Source of the DNA: Azolla caroliniana
Taxonomy: Eukaryota > Polypodiophyta
Assembly (NCBI GenBank): GCA_043228905.1
Contig: JBHGNT010000002.1
Span: 19,468,001-19,532,000, forward strand
Reading direction: 5' to 3'
DNA: 64,000 nt
Positions 1-13,032 of this stretch are shown here, piece by piece (position 1 is the stretch's first letter; each line of letters opens with the position of its first letter). Position numbers and translations under genes: made by a program. Under the pieces are notes generated by a model. The model did not search any database, was not told where the DNA came from, and was given only the letters and a program-made list of their open reading frames with translations.

Positions 1-325
1 ACAATAAAAATATAATACACACGAGAGGATTTTACATATGGCACTAATAAGATATGATCAAATTAACATTAACTCACCATTATGACACATAGATATATTA
101 AGCACAATGGGGGTAGATATATGTATAGTAAGTAATAATGTTATAACATTACGTCCAACAATTTTACATGTTAAAACTCTTTCCAAGCCGAATACGTTCC
201 AAAAACCCCAAATGGAGAGAAGCATTCTGTATCAACCAAGCAGAAAGTGTCGAGAAGATATTCTTTGAGGACCCGACACGTTAGTTTCTCCACCATCGCA
301 TGTGTTCTCTTCGTCACCCCTTAAG

Positions 326-330
<5 letters not shown>
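1..330. other. AT-rich flank, no gene seen
   Basis: No coding or RNA feature recognised. It lies upstream of the RCC1-type gene and may contain its promoter, but no convincing core element was identified. Confidence 0.4.

Positions 331-358
<28 letters not shown>
331..358 (+). repeat. (GA)n microsatellite in RCC1 gene upstream region
   Basis: An uninterrupted GA dinucleotide run about 490 bp before the chosen start codon of the RCC1-type gene. GA/CT tracts near plant transcription starts can act as GAGA-type elements; that role is inference here. Confidence 0.8.
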
Positions 359-361
<3 letters not shown>

Positions 362-691
362 ATATAAGAACCGAGGATTAGCAAAATGGAGGAAGATTTT
401 GCATCGAGCCGCGGCGTTCATTTTTCATTCGTCTCGGGACGAATCTCTCGAGTTCAATTATTGTCAGTGGTGTGGTTTCGGAGGAATCGCGAGAGGCACT
501 CTTGGAGCTGTTTTTTGTTTGCAGGTGGCATTGTAATTTGTAATGAAAAATTCTTATCCCCAAAATTAATGAACAGAAAATGCTTGGCGTGTGTGTTAAA
601 TTATGTATATATACATTGGAAAGCTTTTCCATTTGAGAATTAAATTTGAGGTGGACAGGGAGGGACGCGATGCTCCATTGGGATGAGCCAG

Positions 692-781
692 AAACAGAAA
701 CAGAAACAGAAATAACGAAACAGGGGAGGGGCAGGAAGAAGCAGAAACAGGGGAGGAGCAGGAAGAAGCCGGAACAGGGGA
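692..781 (+). repeat. Purine-rich minisatellite, about 30-bp unit
   Basis: Two to three imperfect copies of a unit built from AACAGGGGAGG plus GCAGGAAGAAGC, preceded by a CAGAAA run. It sits in the probable 5' leader of the RCC1-type gene. Overlapping short open frames here look like products of the repeat rather than genes. Confidence 0.6.
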
Positions 782-846
782 AGGTCTGGGTTGCCTCCAT
801 GCATCATCCTCCTCCTCTGAGCAGAGACAGACAGGCAGAGAAAGCT

Positions 847-3800
847 ATGGAGGAGCCCCCCCGCCGCCCCAAGAAACGCCAGTGCCTCTCTCGCCCAAGA
901 TCGAAGCGCGGCCGTCCTTTCCCCCTCTTTTCCCACCCTTACATCCTCCTCCGATTGCTCACGGAATGCCATCTCGACGCCAAAGATCTCGCTCGCCTTG
1001 AGGTATAGTGCACTCCATAAGTGGCTCCTGCATTTGCTTTCCTCTGCGTCTCTCATTCATCCATCATTCATGATCCTCACTGCAGCATTCAAGGTCAACT
1101 CCTTTCTTTTTCAACATGCAACATCACTGATATCATCAGAAGATTTCTTGCTCTCGGTTCATCATCTGTATCTTAATCTCTTGATTTATAGAGCTTGATT
1201 GATTCCATAATAGTAATCCCTGTCTTTTGAGTAGTAGAAATTTGCTTGATTCTCATCAGCTGTATGTGTGCGCAATAGGCATGTTGCAAGAGATTCAGAG
1301 AGCCGGCTGGCTACCATCCCGATGAATCCTTGTCTTTCTCGGATCTTGCAGCCCTCGACATGTGCGAGAAGAGACCCATCTTCAAGCTGATGCGACAAGA
1401 AGACAAACAAGACCTCAGGACTCGATGCGGAGGGAATTGGAAAATCGTGTTGCGTTTCTTGGTTCAGGGAGAAAGATGCTATAGGCGAGAAAAGTCTCAA
1501 GCTGATGCCGGTCCTGGTCACAGTGTTGTGGTAACTTCATCAGGAAAGGTCTACACATTTGGGAACAATTCCTCTGGGCAGTTAGGAACCGGTTCCTTTG
1601 AATCTGAGAGTCGTCCTTGCCTATTAAGGTGTGAGAGCTTTCAAGAAGAACCCATCTTACTTTGTTACATCATGTTTTACTGGGGATTAAATCATGTCCC
1701 TCTGAGGGCACTCGCTCTCTTGGACTGATGCGGGTGCATCATCTATGATATGGATATGGATGTGAATCATAAGGCCTCTTTTGCAACGAGATGAATGCAT
1801 TGTCATTGATATGGATATGGATGCATAATCTATGATATGGATATAGATCAGGAATTGGAAACTATGTGGATATATCATGGATGTGGACATAGATCATACC
1901 TCTTGACTAGATTGATGTGTATCATCTGCTATGATGGACGTGGTGGAGCAAGATTGATTTGTTGGAACAAATTGCAACACATTTAACATCCAGAAGAACC
2001 TGAATTATGTTACATGATAACGAGCTATTTTATGCCTAGAGTAGCTAGAGATGAGTGGAGTAGTTTGTTGTAAAGTTTGCTGAATAATTAAGACTTCGAA
2101 GATAGAGTTTTCCAAGGATGCAGTTCTTAAGCAAACTTGCGTCTTTATACTTTCTGAATGCCATCTATTTGCCCATATTCCATGTTAAGGAGTTGGCCTG
2201 AAGGCCTCCATAGTATTTAAGAGCTGAAAAGCCAACACCTAACTACGACTTCGAGGTAGCTCCATTGCAGGTCGCTTCAAGGCATCCGAATAATACAAGC
2301 GGCGGCAGGAGTAAGCCGAACAATGTTGATCAGTGATTCAGGGCAAGTCTATGCTTTTGGAAAAGACACATATGGGGATCCCGAATTTGGTGCACCCGGA
2401 CCAGCGGGAGCTACTAATGTTACAACACCCCGCCTTGTGGAATCATTGAATGGTGTCTTTGTTGTTCAAGCTGCAATTGGCAACTTCTTTACAGCAGTTC
2501 TCTCTCGTGAGGGCCATGTATATACCTTCTCTTGGGGCTCAGATGCTCGGCTGGGTCATCAAACAGAAGCAAGAGATCAGAAGCCACAACGTTTAAAAGG
2601 AGCATTAGAGAATGTACCCGTAGTGCAAATTGCGGCAGGGTATTGCTATCTCCTTGCTCGCACTTGCCAGGCTTGTGGAATGTAATTCATCTCAACCTTG
2701 ATTTTTTCTGGTTTCTTTTCATTTCTGTGCAATGTCACACTATGGAGGAGGCATGCCACTATTCCAGAGCCTAATGAATATGATTATATCATTGTCAATG
2801 ACAATCCAGAGCCTTATGAATATGATGTGGTGTAATCACATGGTGGATGCTCCACACAATCTGAAATGTCATATGAATGTGATGTGAGCATCACTGTTGT
2901 ACCATAGCTTTGAAATATCTCTTAAGGCTTCATCAAAGCAGATGGGATCAATCACCAAGAGCTTGAGCAACATTTTCAATCAACTTTGATTTCTACGCTT
3001 GAGAAGTATGCACGCAAAAACATTTACAATCATATTGATGCAGGTCAGTGTATTCAATAGGATGCGGTCTTGGTGGTAAGCTTGGTCATGGGAGCCGAAC
3101 GGATGAGCGTTATCCTCGACTAATCGAGCATTTCACATCCTTGAAGTTTCAGCCAGTTTCTATAGCAGCGGGTCCCTGGCATGCAGCTGCAGTGGGAGAA
3201 GATGGTTCAGTTTGTACATGGGGTTGGGGTCGATATGGATGCTTAGGCCATGGTCACGAGGAATGTGAATCATTACCCAAAGTTGTAGAAGCCTTGAGAG
3301 ATGTGAAAGCAGTTCAAGTAGCTACAGGTGATTACACAACGTTTGTTGTCTCTGAAGATGGTGATGTTTACTCTTTTGGGTCTGGAGAATCTGCGAGCTT
3401 GGGACACCTTGCCAACCCCGATGGTGGACAGGTCAGTAACGGGATCATTTGAAACTTTTAGTTTCACTTTAATCTCTAGAAGTATTCAATGTACATTATA
3501 TTCTTCATTTATTACCTCTCATCTTGCATTCATGCAATATGTCCAGATTATTTCGATTCGATCCTTACAATGTAATAACTCTGGTTTCATCTGATCGATG
3601 GGTATATAGTATAGTAAGTAATTCCTTTTGTTCCTCATTACTTTTATAACAGATACAAAATCGCCATGCGAATGTGATGCAACCAAAGTTAATTAGTGCA
3701 TTTCGAGACAAGAAAGAGGAAGTTGAACATATAAGCCTCACGAGTTGCGTCACATGGGATGCACACACGTTCGCAATCACAAGATCGAACAGGTTATATG

Positions 3801-3898
3801 GTTTTGGGTCAGGGGACAAAGGACAGCTAGGTGTGGACATGCCTGATGGCAATTATGAGAAATGTTGCCCTGAGCTTGTTAATATTGACTTGAGCTAA
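847..3898 (+). CDS. RCC1-repeat family protein (seven-bladed propeller), 5 exons
   Basis: Exons inferred from GT-AG sites with consistent phase: 847-1002, 1279-1628, 2271-2681, 3044-3431, 3653-3898 (516 aa). The first about 110 residues match the N-terminal cap of a plant RCC1 family: a LLRLLTECHLDAKDLARLE helix, a CCKRFREP segment and the RCGGNWKIVLRFL motif. Seven RCC1 blades follow, each with a VYxFGxxxxGQLGxG-like core: GNNSSGQLGTG, GKDTYGD, WGSDARLGH, GCGLGGKLGHG, WGRYGCLGHG, GSGESASLGH and GSGDKGQLG. RCC1 propellers are interaction platforms or exchange factors; the substrate of this plant subfamily is not evident here. It is not UVR8, because the Trp-rich GWRHT blade motifs are absent. 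The ATG at 847 was chosen because it opens the conserved cap in frame. Upstream ATGs in the leader give unrelated peptides. Family call is firm; exon ends are by inspection. Confidence 0.87.
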
Positions 3899-3899
3899 A

Positions 3900-4333
3900 A
3901 ACACAAGCCTTCATGCATGTTCAGTTTTGTTTTTGCCTTTTCAACTAAAATCGAGTTTCATGATATGAATTGAGTTGAGTTTAGTCATGGATCATTCATC
4001 TTTGCATGTAATTCTTCCATAATACCCCTCAGATAATGAGTGATTCATAAATGTTCAGGAAAATGGGGAAAAAATCAATAATAATTGAATATATAAATTT
4101 TCAAAGTATTATCTCAACACAAGTTGTCGTGCACGTTCATTTTTGTTTTGGTTTTTTTACTAAAATCAAATTTCATGATATCCATTGAGTTGAGTTTATT
4201 CGAAGATCATTCATCATTGCATGTCATTCTTCCATAATCCCACTTCTCAATAATGAAGGATTCATAAATCTTTAGACAAAAATGGGTAAAACCAATAGTA
4301 ATCAAATATATTATTTTTCAAAGTATTATCTTG
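3900..4333. repeat. Tandem duplication, two copies of about 217 bp
   Basis: Copy 1 (3900-4116) and copy 2 (4117-4333) align along their whole length, sharing ACACAAG, CATTCATC, TTGCATGT and TTTTCAAAGTATTATCT blocks. Many substitutions indicate an old duplication. It begins at the stop codon of the RCC1-type gene, so copy 1 probably includes its 3' UTR. Confidence 0.8.
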
Positions 4334-5056
4334 ACATCATGATCATTATGACTCATTTTCACAAACACATGATTGTAAGAAGTTTATTGGTCGTGAGACT
4401 TGCATATGATTGATTATGAATATTGAATACCTAGAGAGAGAAGTAGGCGGTTCCAAAAAACTCATTTATTAAATGAAACTTTGCTGTGTCTAGTAATCAT
4501 TACAAAATAACTTGGTAACTTGAGTTTCTACATCCTTGTCATCTTTGGCGGTCTTTGTTGTATTCCTTTCAAATGGTATGACTAGTGATAAAACAATCAG
4601 GTTGAGAAATGTGGTTTTATTGGTGATATAATAGTAAACATTTTCTATTTAAATCACTACATGATTGATTTGGAAAAATAAATGTTCATGAAATAATTGT
4701 GAATCATGTTAAGTGAAGATTGTGTGACAATGTTATGCCATGGATAGAATAAAGTGTTTAATTATTACCACTTTTGACCCAATGCCAATTTGAAAAGTTA
4801 ATTTAAGCCAAATGGAAATATGGTAACACGAACGATCATCATTTCCAAAAGTTATATCATACCAACTATTTAATGATTTCCTTGACATGTGGTGATAGAG
4901 CAAGCAAAATATAAGAAATTATAGATGAAGGAAAGGAAAGAGGGGTTGTAGACCACTCGACCACCCCCAAGCAATGGTGCGAGATGTACCCAAACCTCCT
5001 TGATGTCCCATACCATTGAGTATTGATGTGAGTCATAACTTGGGTTCCACAAGGAT

Positions 5057-5370
5057 CACATGTGCTTAGCTAACAAGAGCCATAGCCATATTGACATTGT
5101 CTCAATATAAGTCAAGTGTGCCTAATAAAAAGGTAGCTAGCTTTGTTATATAGGTAGAAACCCTAGGCCTTAATATGTTCACAAACTTGACTACTCCATG
5201 TGAAGTGGTGAAGTGATAACACACTTAACAATTATCTCATATTGTAGAATTGTGATTCAATTCATACCCTCATTCATTTCGAAATTAACCCACACATACT
5301 CATCATAAGAGTCGAGAAGACGATGGAAACCTATCTCATGACAAGTTATAGTTATGCATGTAACATACTC
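5057..5370. repeat. Dispersed direct repeat, copy A
   Basis: Shares ordered blocks with 6536-6832: a TGCTTAGCT/AGAGCCAT start, TAATATAAGTCAAG, CACTTGACTA, GTGAAGTG, GATAACACA, CAGAATTGTAATTCA-like and CATGGAAAAC-like segments, ending near ATAACATA. Same orientation, about 1.48 kb apart. Probably copies of an unclassified old transposon. Confidence 0.7.
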
Positions 5371-6535
5371 CTCCACTGTAAAAGTTTGCACTCTTGCAAT
5401 GATTATTTAGAGGTGTGTTTTGATGTATTTTGGCAACTAGAAGATTGATCAATTAAGCAAATGAATCAATATATTTGAGGATTGTGAAGGTCCACAAACT
5501 TATGGGGGTAATTTAGTGCACTTCCTACAAATTAAACCTTAAGAGTTTTAAAATGCACATATAAATACCTTCATCTAAGATTAAATACATAAGGTTACCA
5601 ATGCTAGTTGGGCATAAAATCACGCTTTGTTTTGAGAAATTGTACATTGAGCAAATTGTGTACAATGTGTAAGGTTCCCTTCTAGTATGTAATGTCTACT
5701 AGCATCTATATTAGATTTGGCACTTACCCAAGATTTTTAAAGGAAACTATCATTAAGGTGCTTTTCTTGAAGGTGATCATAATGATTATATTGATGAAGT
5801 TAACCACGTTAACCTCATGAATAAAACATAAGGCATCAATAACCCTATTGACAAATCATCTTAAGTTATCTAATGGAAAATCAAAGTCCTAAATGAGATT
5901 CGTGCATTGTGCCATACAACCATTGAGGTTCCATTGGTCACAAAATATTTTAATTACTCAAAAAATATTTCTATATTATATAATATTTCCCTATTTGTTT
6001 ATGTATTCATTTATCTCAATTAGTTTTGTTCATGAACTATAAACCAATATTGAGTAAAAGAAAAATTCTTACACTCAAACGAATGAAGTAGGTTAGAGGA
6101 AGGATATTTTCACTCACGTTCTCAAAGTAAGTTTAAGGACTCACTTTCACAATAATTCCAAATCATTGGGCTTGTTGACATGCAGATTTGACCTTGTAGG
6201 AGATTATTAAATGACATCATCAATTATGATTTATTACAAATAGATTCTTGCGATAAACCGATACAACCAAGGAATGAACAAAGTTCTTGGAAATTATAAG
6301 TTGGGATATACAAGAATTCCACTTTCTATATCTTATAAAGGTCAATTTGGAGCCGTCACTAAAATGCCCAAACCAAGTAATATCAAAACATTGTTTCCAA
6401 GAAATTCAAATTTGATGGTACACACTTTATTTTAACGATGATAGTTGATACATAGCCATCATAGTTCATCATAGTTCAAATCTAATAGGACTAACATACT
6501 CTAGTATTCCATACTCTAATTAATAGAAACATGTG

Positions 6536-6832
6536 CACTACCACATGCTTAGCTCAAAAGAGCCATTCCCACACTATCATAGTCTTAATATAAGTCAAGC
6601 CTCTATTATAAGGTATCTCGCCTTCTCACATAGGCAAAAAGCATACGCCCTAGTGTGTGTTCATACACTTGACTAGTTCACGTGAAGTGATCACATGATA
6701 ACACATTGCAGAATTGTAATTCAGTTTACCCCTTTGTTCCTTTCAGAATTAACCCAATCGCACTCATCGTGACATTAGAGAACCATGGAAAACATATCTC
6801 ATCCTTAATTATGATTATCCACATAACATATA
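6536..6832. repeat. Dispersed direct repeat, copy B
   Basis: Second copy of the repeat at 5057-5370, diverged by substitutions and small indels. No terminal inverted repeat or coding capacity was recognised. Confidence 0.7.
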
Positions 6833-8816
6833 ACTTGCACATTATGTTACACAAATATGTATGGATTATTCACTCACCAAAATTATAGATACTAGCATTT
6901 ACTTTAGATATGCAAAACAATATAAGAGATCATTTGCTCATTGGCAAATTACAAAGACAATTATCTCCAAAGCTACACAACTTGTAGTATACAGTATTAA
7001 AACATAGTTTAGATATACTTTATAATATGAGATATGAATTAGAGAGACCACAATGATGATGGCTTTGGTCTAATTAGTATATAATCAGCCTTTAATCTTT
7101 GAACAATACTCAAATTCATAAAAGAGCAAAGACTAATTATACCTATGTGCTCTTGCCAAGTGGTAGCAGATTCCATGCATTGCTTTAAGTCTGGAAGTGA
7201 TGATATTTTATGCTATTTTCTGAAGACAATTCATGAAATTCATGCAATCAATATTAACCCTTCGCCTATGTCACAAATGATTTAAGAAAAAAATCCAAAT
7301 TTATATTGTAAGTAAATCATAGAACATCCACAACATGGAAATTCTGTCCAACCATCATAGAATTTCATTCATTATTTGATGCTTGCCAATTAGAAAAACG
7401 GCAACACACTTGCCAAGAAATTAAATAGGTTGTAATTGATGATCAGAAGTTAGAACCTTACGCTTTCAGAAAGGAGTTTCCAAAACTCCCTTAAAACTTA
7501 CACGAAACTATGATCATAAGCTTCCAAAACTCCCTTAACAGAACAATAGGTGTGAGTTCTAGATATTGGTACTGGCTAAAATCCCTGAGCAGATACAAAT
7601 TTCCATCTTACCATTTATCAAAGCATAATTCTTTTGTGAAAACACAATTGCTCTTTTGCTCCTAACAGTGAAGGCTCTTAGCTATTTTACGATTGATAAA
7701 TAATGAATACAAGTAATACTTTATTTATGGAACTAGGATGAACAATATTATTAATATTAATTATTAACAGCCAATTGTAATTAAAAATCATAATATAAAT
7801 TTAAAACATCAACAAAAAAAATTTAAATCTTTGCTTGATTAAGCCACTTTGAGATGAAATGAATGTCGTCAAGGCAGTCGACATGATTCATCAGAAACAA
7901 GTATGAATATCCACCAATTATCATATTAGAATTAAAACGCAGTAGGTGGGTATAAACAAGCCAACAACCAATGATGGGATATAAATTACAAACTGTGAAG
8001 GATAATGGACTCAAGAGTCACAGAGATTAGCACATATAGTTGTGCTATCTCACCCCTCGTCACATAGCGAACCACCTATCAAATCCATATTCAAAGGGCG
8101 ACATGTCAGAGGTGAAAGCTAGAATTAATAAGAATGCAAAATGGGCGTTTTACTACCATATGACTTTTCATGACATGAATCTTTTACTACTTTGTCTTTG
8201 GTTTGCTGATAAAGAGGGCTATATGTGATTCACATGACCTGCACATATCGGCCTTCCATCTGCAAGGTGCATTTTCAGCCTAAACAGACACAGATAAATT
8301 CTGGTTTCTTTGTTGATCTATTGTATCTAAAGAAGCAGCCCAGCAAACTTTGCTTGGATAGATCTTTTGATGGATCTCTACTAATAACATGTATATACAC
8401 CTATGCATCCCAGATATGTTGTATATATAAAGATACCTTTTTTAATGACCTATATTGTGGGGATAATCTACCATCGATATCATGTTCTAATATATTACTA
8501 GAATAATACCTTGCTTGCCTTAATGTTACAAATTCGGACTTCAGATCAGGTACCTTAATTTGGATCAGAGAGATTCTGCCTAAAAACCATAAAAAAATAC
8601 AGAAGCTCTAAATCAGTAACCAAAGATTACACATACATCAAAGACTAGCAATGAACCAGGCAAGTTACTCTATTAATCAATCAATCAATCAAAATTCTCA
8701 TTGTATACCGTGAACGCTCTTGAAACATCATCCAACAAAATGTCACCTACAAGGTTAACATGTAAAACTTGAGCAGTTGTGAACTAACATGACCTGACGG
8801 GGGTGAAAACATAATG

Positions 8817-10550
8817 CTATGACATAGCACCACTCAATTCTCCCCTTGCAAATTTGTCTTCTGGATAATATACAGCCCGTACGATATTGCCTCCGAACCC
8901 TCTCCCATTTAAAGCTGCCTTAGCTTTCATGGAACCTTGTACATCCATGTATTCCACAAATGCCATTCCTAGACCGGACACATCCTCAGCATTTGAACTT
9001 GGTCGAGGAATAACAAGATTAACTACCTGACCAAACTTGCTACATTCGTCTTGTATATCTTGGTAGATATCTTCAAACTCTTGATCATCTCTCAACTCAT
9101 CTATCGACACAAGTTGGGCCAAGCACAAAACCTTCGTTGGCATCTCAATGCTTACCGATCCCATGGTAGGAAGCTGCCCTGTGAAGAGATTATAAGGAAT
9201 AGTGACTCCTTGTTGTTGGACAGAGAGTTGTTGTTGAAGCTCTTTTTCATCTGGTTTTCTTTCACTTCCTGCTGAGGCTCGTCTCACAGTTAATGTCCTA
9301 TCGCCGATTTTCACCCCATTGAGGACAGTACATGCATAATCACTAATATCTGCATCTTGGTAAACACAAAATGCATAACCTTTTGAATTTCCTGTCTCGT
9401 TATCTTTAACCAAGTCAAGGCCATGAAGGGGGCCAACTGATTCCAATAGCTGTTTTACCTCGTCTTCTTTGAAGTGATGGGGAAGACCACCCACAAAGAT
9501 CTTGTGAGGGCATCCATTGACAATACTACGAGATGTAAGGCCAACAGCGGCAAGGTTTAGAAGAGGATTGGGTTGAATTGGACCAAGAAATGCGGCACAA
9601 TTAGAGTCATAATCAGTTGGCCTTCGTATGCTTACAGCAATACCTCCAAACATGATACCATCCAGAGCCATAGCATTAGTGGCTTCTTCAACAGTCCTCA
9701 TTTCAACAAAGGCGAAATTTTTGTCATAGTTGACATAGACATTAACAACGGGATCGCCAGGGAAGGTGGCTCCACCCACCATATGCATGACTTGGTTGAA
9801 GAAAGTAGATATGCTTTGCTCATTTGCACCTGGTGGGAGGCGTCCAACATAGACTCTTTTTGCATGCTTGACTGCAACTGGGTTCGTGAGGGCAGGGTTT
9901 GGGAAAGCAAATGGAATAGGCAGGGTAGGGTTGATGGTACTTACCGGCGGGGCGGTGCCTCCCGGTGGCGGCACATCAAACCCACTTGACCGCTTTCGAC
10001 CTCGACCCAATGACCTGGATCTAGACCTAGACCTAGACCTGGATCTAGACCTTGACCTGGAGCCCCCTCTTACTTCCCTTGACTTTGACCTTGAACCCTC
10101 CCTTACTTCCCTTGACCTGGATGCCGAACTCCCTCTCACTTCCCTTGACCCATATCTCGAATCCCTGAGTTCCCTTGATCTTGAGCCTTCCTTCACTTCC
10201 CTTGACCCATATCTCGAATCCTTGATTTCCCTTGACCTGGACCTTGAACCCCGTCCGCCTTCCCTTGACCTGGACCTTGAGCCTCTCTGGGCGTCTCTGG
10301 AAGAATCATTAACATCTCTTGAACCTGATCTTGAATCGTTGACCGCTTCCCTTGACCTAGACCGTGAATCTCCGCCTTCCTTTGGCGTTTCTCTGCTGTC
10401 ATCATGAGGTCTATGACGGTCATCTCGACTAGATCTGGTGCCATCAGTGGAAGACCTGCTTTTTCTGTCACGTGAGCGATGGTGATCTTTCATTTCTCTG
10501 CTTGGATCGGAGTGATCGTCTGCATCACCCTTGCTGTTCTTGCTCGACAT
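8817..10550 (-). CDS. U2AF65: U2AF large subunit (U2AF65-like splicing factor), intronless
   Basis: A single uninterrupted frame of 577 aa, ATG at 10550 (MSSKNSKGDADD). The product binds the polypyrimidine tract of introns and recruits U2 snRNP in the nucleus. Visible domains: an N-terminal RS region (about 20-190) with SR/RE repeats and a pure SR run, a PPPGGTAPP linker, RRM1 (RVYVGRLPP as RNP2, NFAFVEMR as RNP1), RRM2 (KIFVGGLP, KGYAFCVY) and a C-terminal UHM/RRM3 (LCLAQLVS to GMAFVEYMD and GRGFGGNIVRAVYYPEDKF). Length and domain order fit a full-size plant U2AF65. Plant U2AF65 genes usually contain about a dozen introns, so the absence of introns suggests a retrocopy. No poly(A) remnant or flanking direct repeat was recognised. 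The intact frame with conserved RNP residues argues for function. Confidence 0.93.
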   Translation of the reverse strand: MSSKNSKGDADDHSDPSREMKDHHRSRDRKSRSSTDGTRSSRDDRHRPHDDSRETPKEGGDSRSRSREAVNDSRSGSRDVNDSSRDAQRGSRSRSREGGRGSRSRSREIKDSRYGSREVKEGSRSRELRDSRYGSREVRGSSASRSREVREGSRSKSREVRGGSRSRSRSRSRSRSRSRSLGRGRKRSSGFDVPPPGGTAPPVSTINPTLPIPFAFPNPALTNPVAVKHAKRVYVGRLPPGANEQSISTFFNQVMHMVGGATFPGDPVVNVYVNYDKNFAFVEMRTVEEATNAMALDGIMFGGIAVSIRRPTDYDSNCAAFLGPIQPNPLLNLAAVGLTSRSIVNGCPHKIFVGGLPHHFKEDEVKQLLESVGPLHGLDLVKDNETGNSKGYAFCVYQDADISDYACTVLNGVKIGDRTLTVRRASAGSERKPDEKELQQQLSVQQQGVTIPYNLFTGQLPTMGSVSIEMPTKVLCLAQLVSIDELRDDQEFEDIYQDIQDECSKFGQVVNLVIPRPSSNAEDVSGLGMAFVEYMDVQGSMKAKAALNGRGFGGNIVRAVYYPEDKFARGELSGAMS

Positions 10551-10639
10551 AGCCTCTTCTTCGCTTAACACTTCGAAAACAGTTTCTGCATATCAAACCA
10601 TAAAACTGCTTATGCCAATCCAAACCCTAGATGTTTTTC

Positions 10640-10735
10640 TGCGTCTTTGCTTTTTGCTTTTTGCTTTCTGCTTTCTGCTTTTCGATTTTGTGCTTCTTGC
10701 TTTTCGATTTTGGGCTTTTTGCTTGCTGCTTTTTA
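10640..10735. repeat. CTTTTTGC-type low-complexity tandem tract
   Basis: Irregular tandem copies of TTTTTGCTTT / TTTCTGCTT / TTTTCGATTTTG just upstream of the U2AF65 start, likely in its 5' leader (AAAGCAAAA-like on the sense strand). Confidence 0.7.
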
Positions 10736-10739
10736 CAAG

Positions 10740-13030
10740 GATGCATTCTTCTTGTGTGTCGCCTCTACTAGATACAATTTTTGGGCACGTTGGACCATCC
10801 GGGGTGTCCCACGATAGCAAGATCTTCTTCCGTCATGTCCAACCACAAGAAGTCTTTGCTTCTTCAAGCAAATCCCTGAGACTATCATTATTCGATCATC
10901 TGCAACTTTGCAGGCATCCCACTTCGAACTTACATCCTAATATCTTATCTACGCTTTTTGCATCCGCATCGTGCCCAGCTTCGACATCAGTAGAAACTCT
11001 TCTAGCCACCAAGAAGCATCAATAGTATCCCAGATCAATCGGGTTGGTTGTGCCATAGGCTAAAACTCAAGCAACCTAACACACACACACATAGATTTTA
11101 TCACCCTCTTCGGAGCTCAAGAAACCTAATACAGAGAGATGGGCCGACAAAGAATGAATTGTCTAATTTAGAATTAGTTGTTGCTTTGCATTCTGTCTAA
11201 ACATTGGTGACCTTAATGGATCAAGAGAGGAGACCCTCCCTCTCATGATGATGTGAATAACATTCTTCATGGGCTTTCTCACCTAATATTCAATGTTCCC
11301 TACTAGTAATAGGTTACTTTTGGTTATGGTATGAATTCAAGGCTCTATTCTTGTTTCCATCATTTCTTGATCATTATAGTCAACATAAAGATTAGATCAA
11401 CAAAAATTAAAAATAGTTTCATTTCTGTAAATCGCATCTAAATATCATTAAATTTAGAAGATATCGATTGTCATTTACACTAGAGCATGAAGGGAAAAGA
11501 ATGTGGCTCACCAACAACTTCTCATAGCAATTGTGACTCTTTAATATTGTTTAGCACATGTTCAAGGTAATGTGGATTTTACGACATTAAGGGAGCTTAT
11601 ACAAAACCTTATTAATTGTATTTCTCAACCAATTGATGTATATATTTGAGTAAACCAACAAAATCACATTAATGAAAGATGGTGAACGCAAAATGCAACA
11701 AAAAAGCAACATGGAAGATTTGTTGAGGAATAGGGGCAACTAGATTGGTCTGGCAGATTTAGGGTGACGAGAGTCGAATTGTCTACAATCGTGACATGAA
11801 GCAATATTAGTGACTTGACATGGTGAAGATGATCAAGGTAATCACAGGGATCAAACACTTCGTATAAGCATTTGTGTGGCAAAGTGTTTCATTAAATGTT
11901 CCTAGGGGAAGGTTGTGAGATGGCTATGGTACAATCACGATGTTAGAAGTGGTTCTTGTACATGCATATGAGGGTCATTATTATATGGGTAATGATAATG
12001 AGTTTGAGGGTGTGTGTATGATATCAATTTCAATGTTGATAATAGTGTGACAAATTTGATGTTAAGTGTAAGGGTGATGTTTAAAAGGATTTTTGTTATG
12101 TTAAAGATGATGTTAATAATGGTAATGTTAATATGAATGTTATTTATGATTATTGTAGCAAATGGTAAGGATGATAAGGAAACAAGGATAATTGAGGAAA
12201 GAGGAAAGGAAAATGATGTTGAGGAAAGGAAAAATGATGGTAAGGGAGATATATGAATTGGAGAGGATGATAATGATAAGGGAGGTGAGGACAATAATGA
12301 TGACCAGGAAAGAATGATGATGATGAGAGACGATGAAACACATAGAATACAAGAGGGATAAAGACCAACATAACGATGTTTGATAACAAACAATGACTCT
12401 TGAGATGGCCATATGCGCAATGCACGCATGGAAAACAAATAATCTAAAGTCATGTGAAGCACCGGCCTATAGAACAACTTTTGATAATAAAATGGAACAT
12501 TCCAGTTTGGGCACGTACAAGAGGTTTTGTTAGTTTATTGACTTTGTAAAGAAAAAAAGATACGGTATGGGGTTTCAAGTCTTAGACCTTTATATAAGAA
12601 AAGAATCATTATAAATGACCTAGCGATTTTTTAGTCGTCTCATTTTACGTATTTTTACTTACAAGATAAATAGGGAAGCAAATATATACATGCAATAATA
12701 AGAGCTTACAACATAAGTGCAAGGTTGTGCCATGTGAGCATGCATCCTAGCATGGGTGAACCTTTACAAAATCCTAAATAATGCATTCAAGGGGAGAAAA
12801 TACTTGTGAATCTCTATGACAATTGGGGGAGGCAAGGTAACATGATTCAATGAGGGGTAAAGGGGGTGAGCCATAGACAAGGTGAGGTACAATGATGTCG
12901 GATGGAGGGACAATCTTTGGGTAGTGTAGGTGAGGTTATGGGAATGTTTGACAAAGGGTAAAGTTGAGAGGATGATGTGGCATTGAGTGGTAGAGGTAGA
13001 TTAGGGTTGGTGTTGGGATCGTAACTGGCC
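10740..13030. other. Intergenic region with purine-rich tract
   Basis: No gene recognised. From about 12150 to 12370 the plus strand is strongly purine-biased with GATGATAATGATAAGG-like short repeats. Open frames on the complementary strand (Ser/Ile/His-rich) are by-products of this bias. Confidence 0.5.
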
Positions 13031-13032
13031 AC

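Larger units (their letters stand above)
4334..8816. other. AT-rich intergenic region without recognisable genes
   Basis: About 4.5 kb of AT-rich sequence. The longest open frames are short (about 60-95 codons) with no recognisable domains. The one structure seen is a pair of diverged direct repeats (5057-5370 and 6536-6832), listed separately. Confidence 0.6.

Noticed and set aside
9868-10407. Leu-Asp-rich 179-codon frame on the plus strand
   Set aside because: It is the antisense of the RS repeats of U2AF65 and has no independent support.
11935-12477. 180-codon Ser/Ile-rich minus-strand frame
   Set aside because: A by-product of the purine-rich plus-strand tract, with overlapping frames in all phases and no domain.
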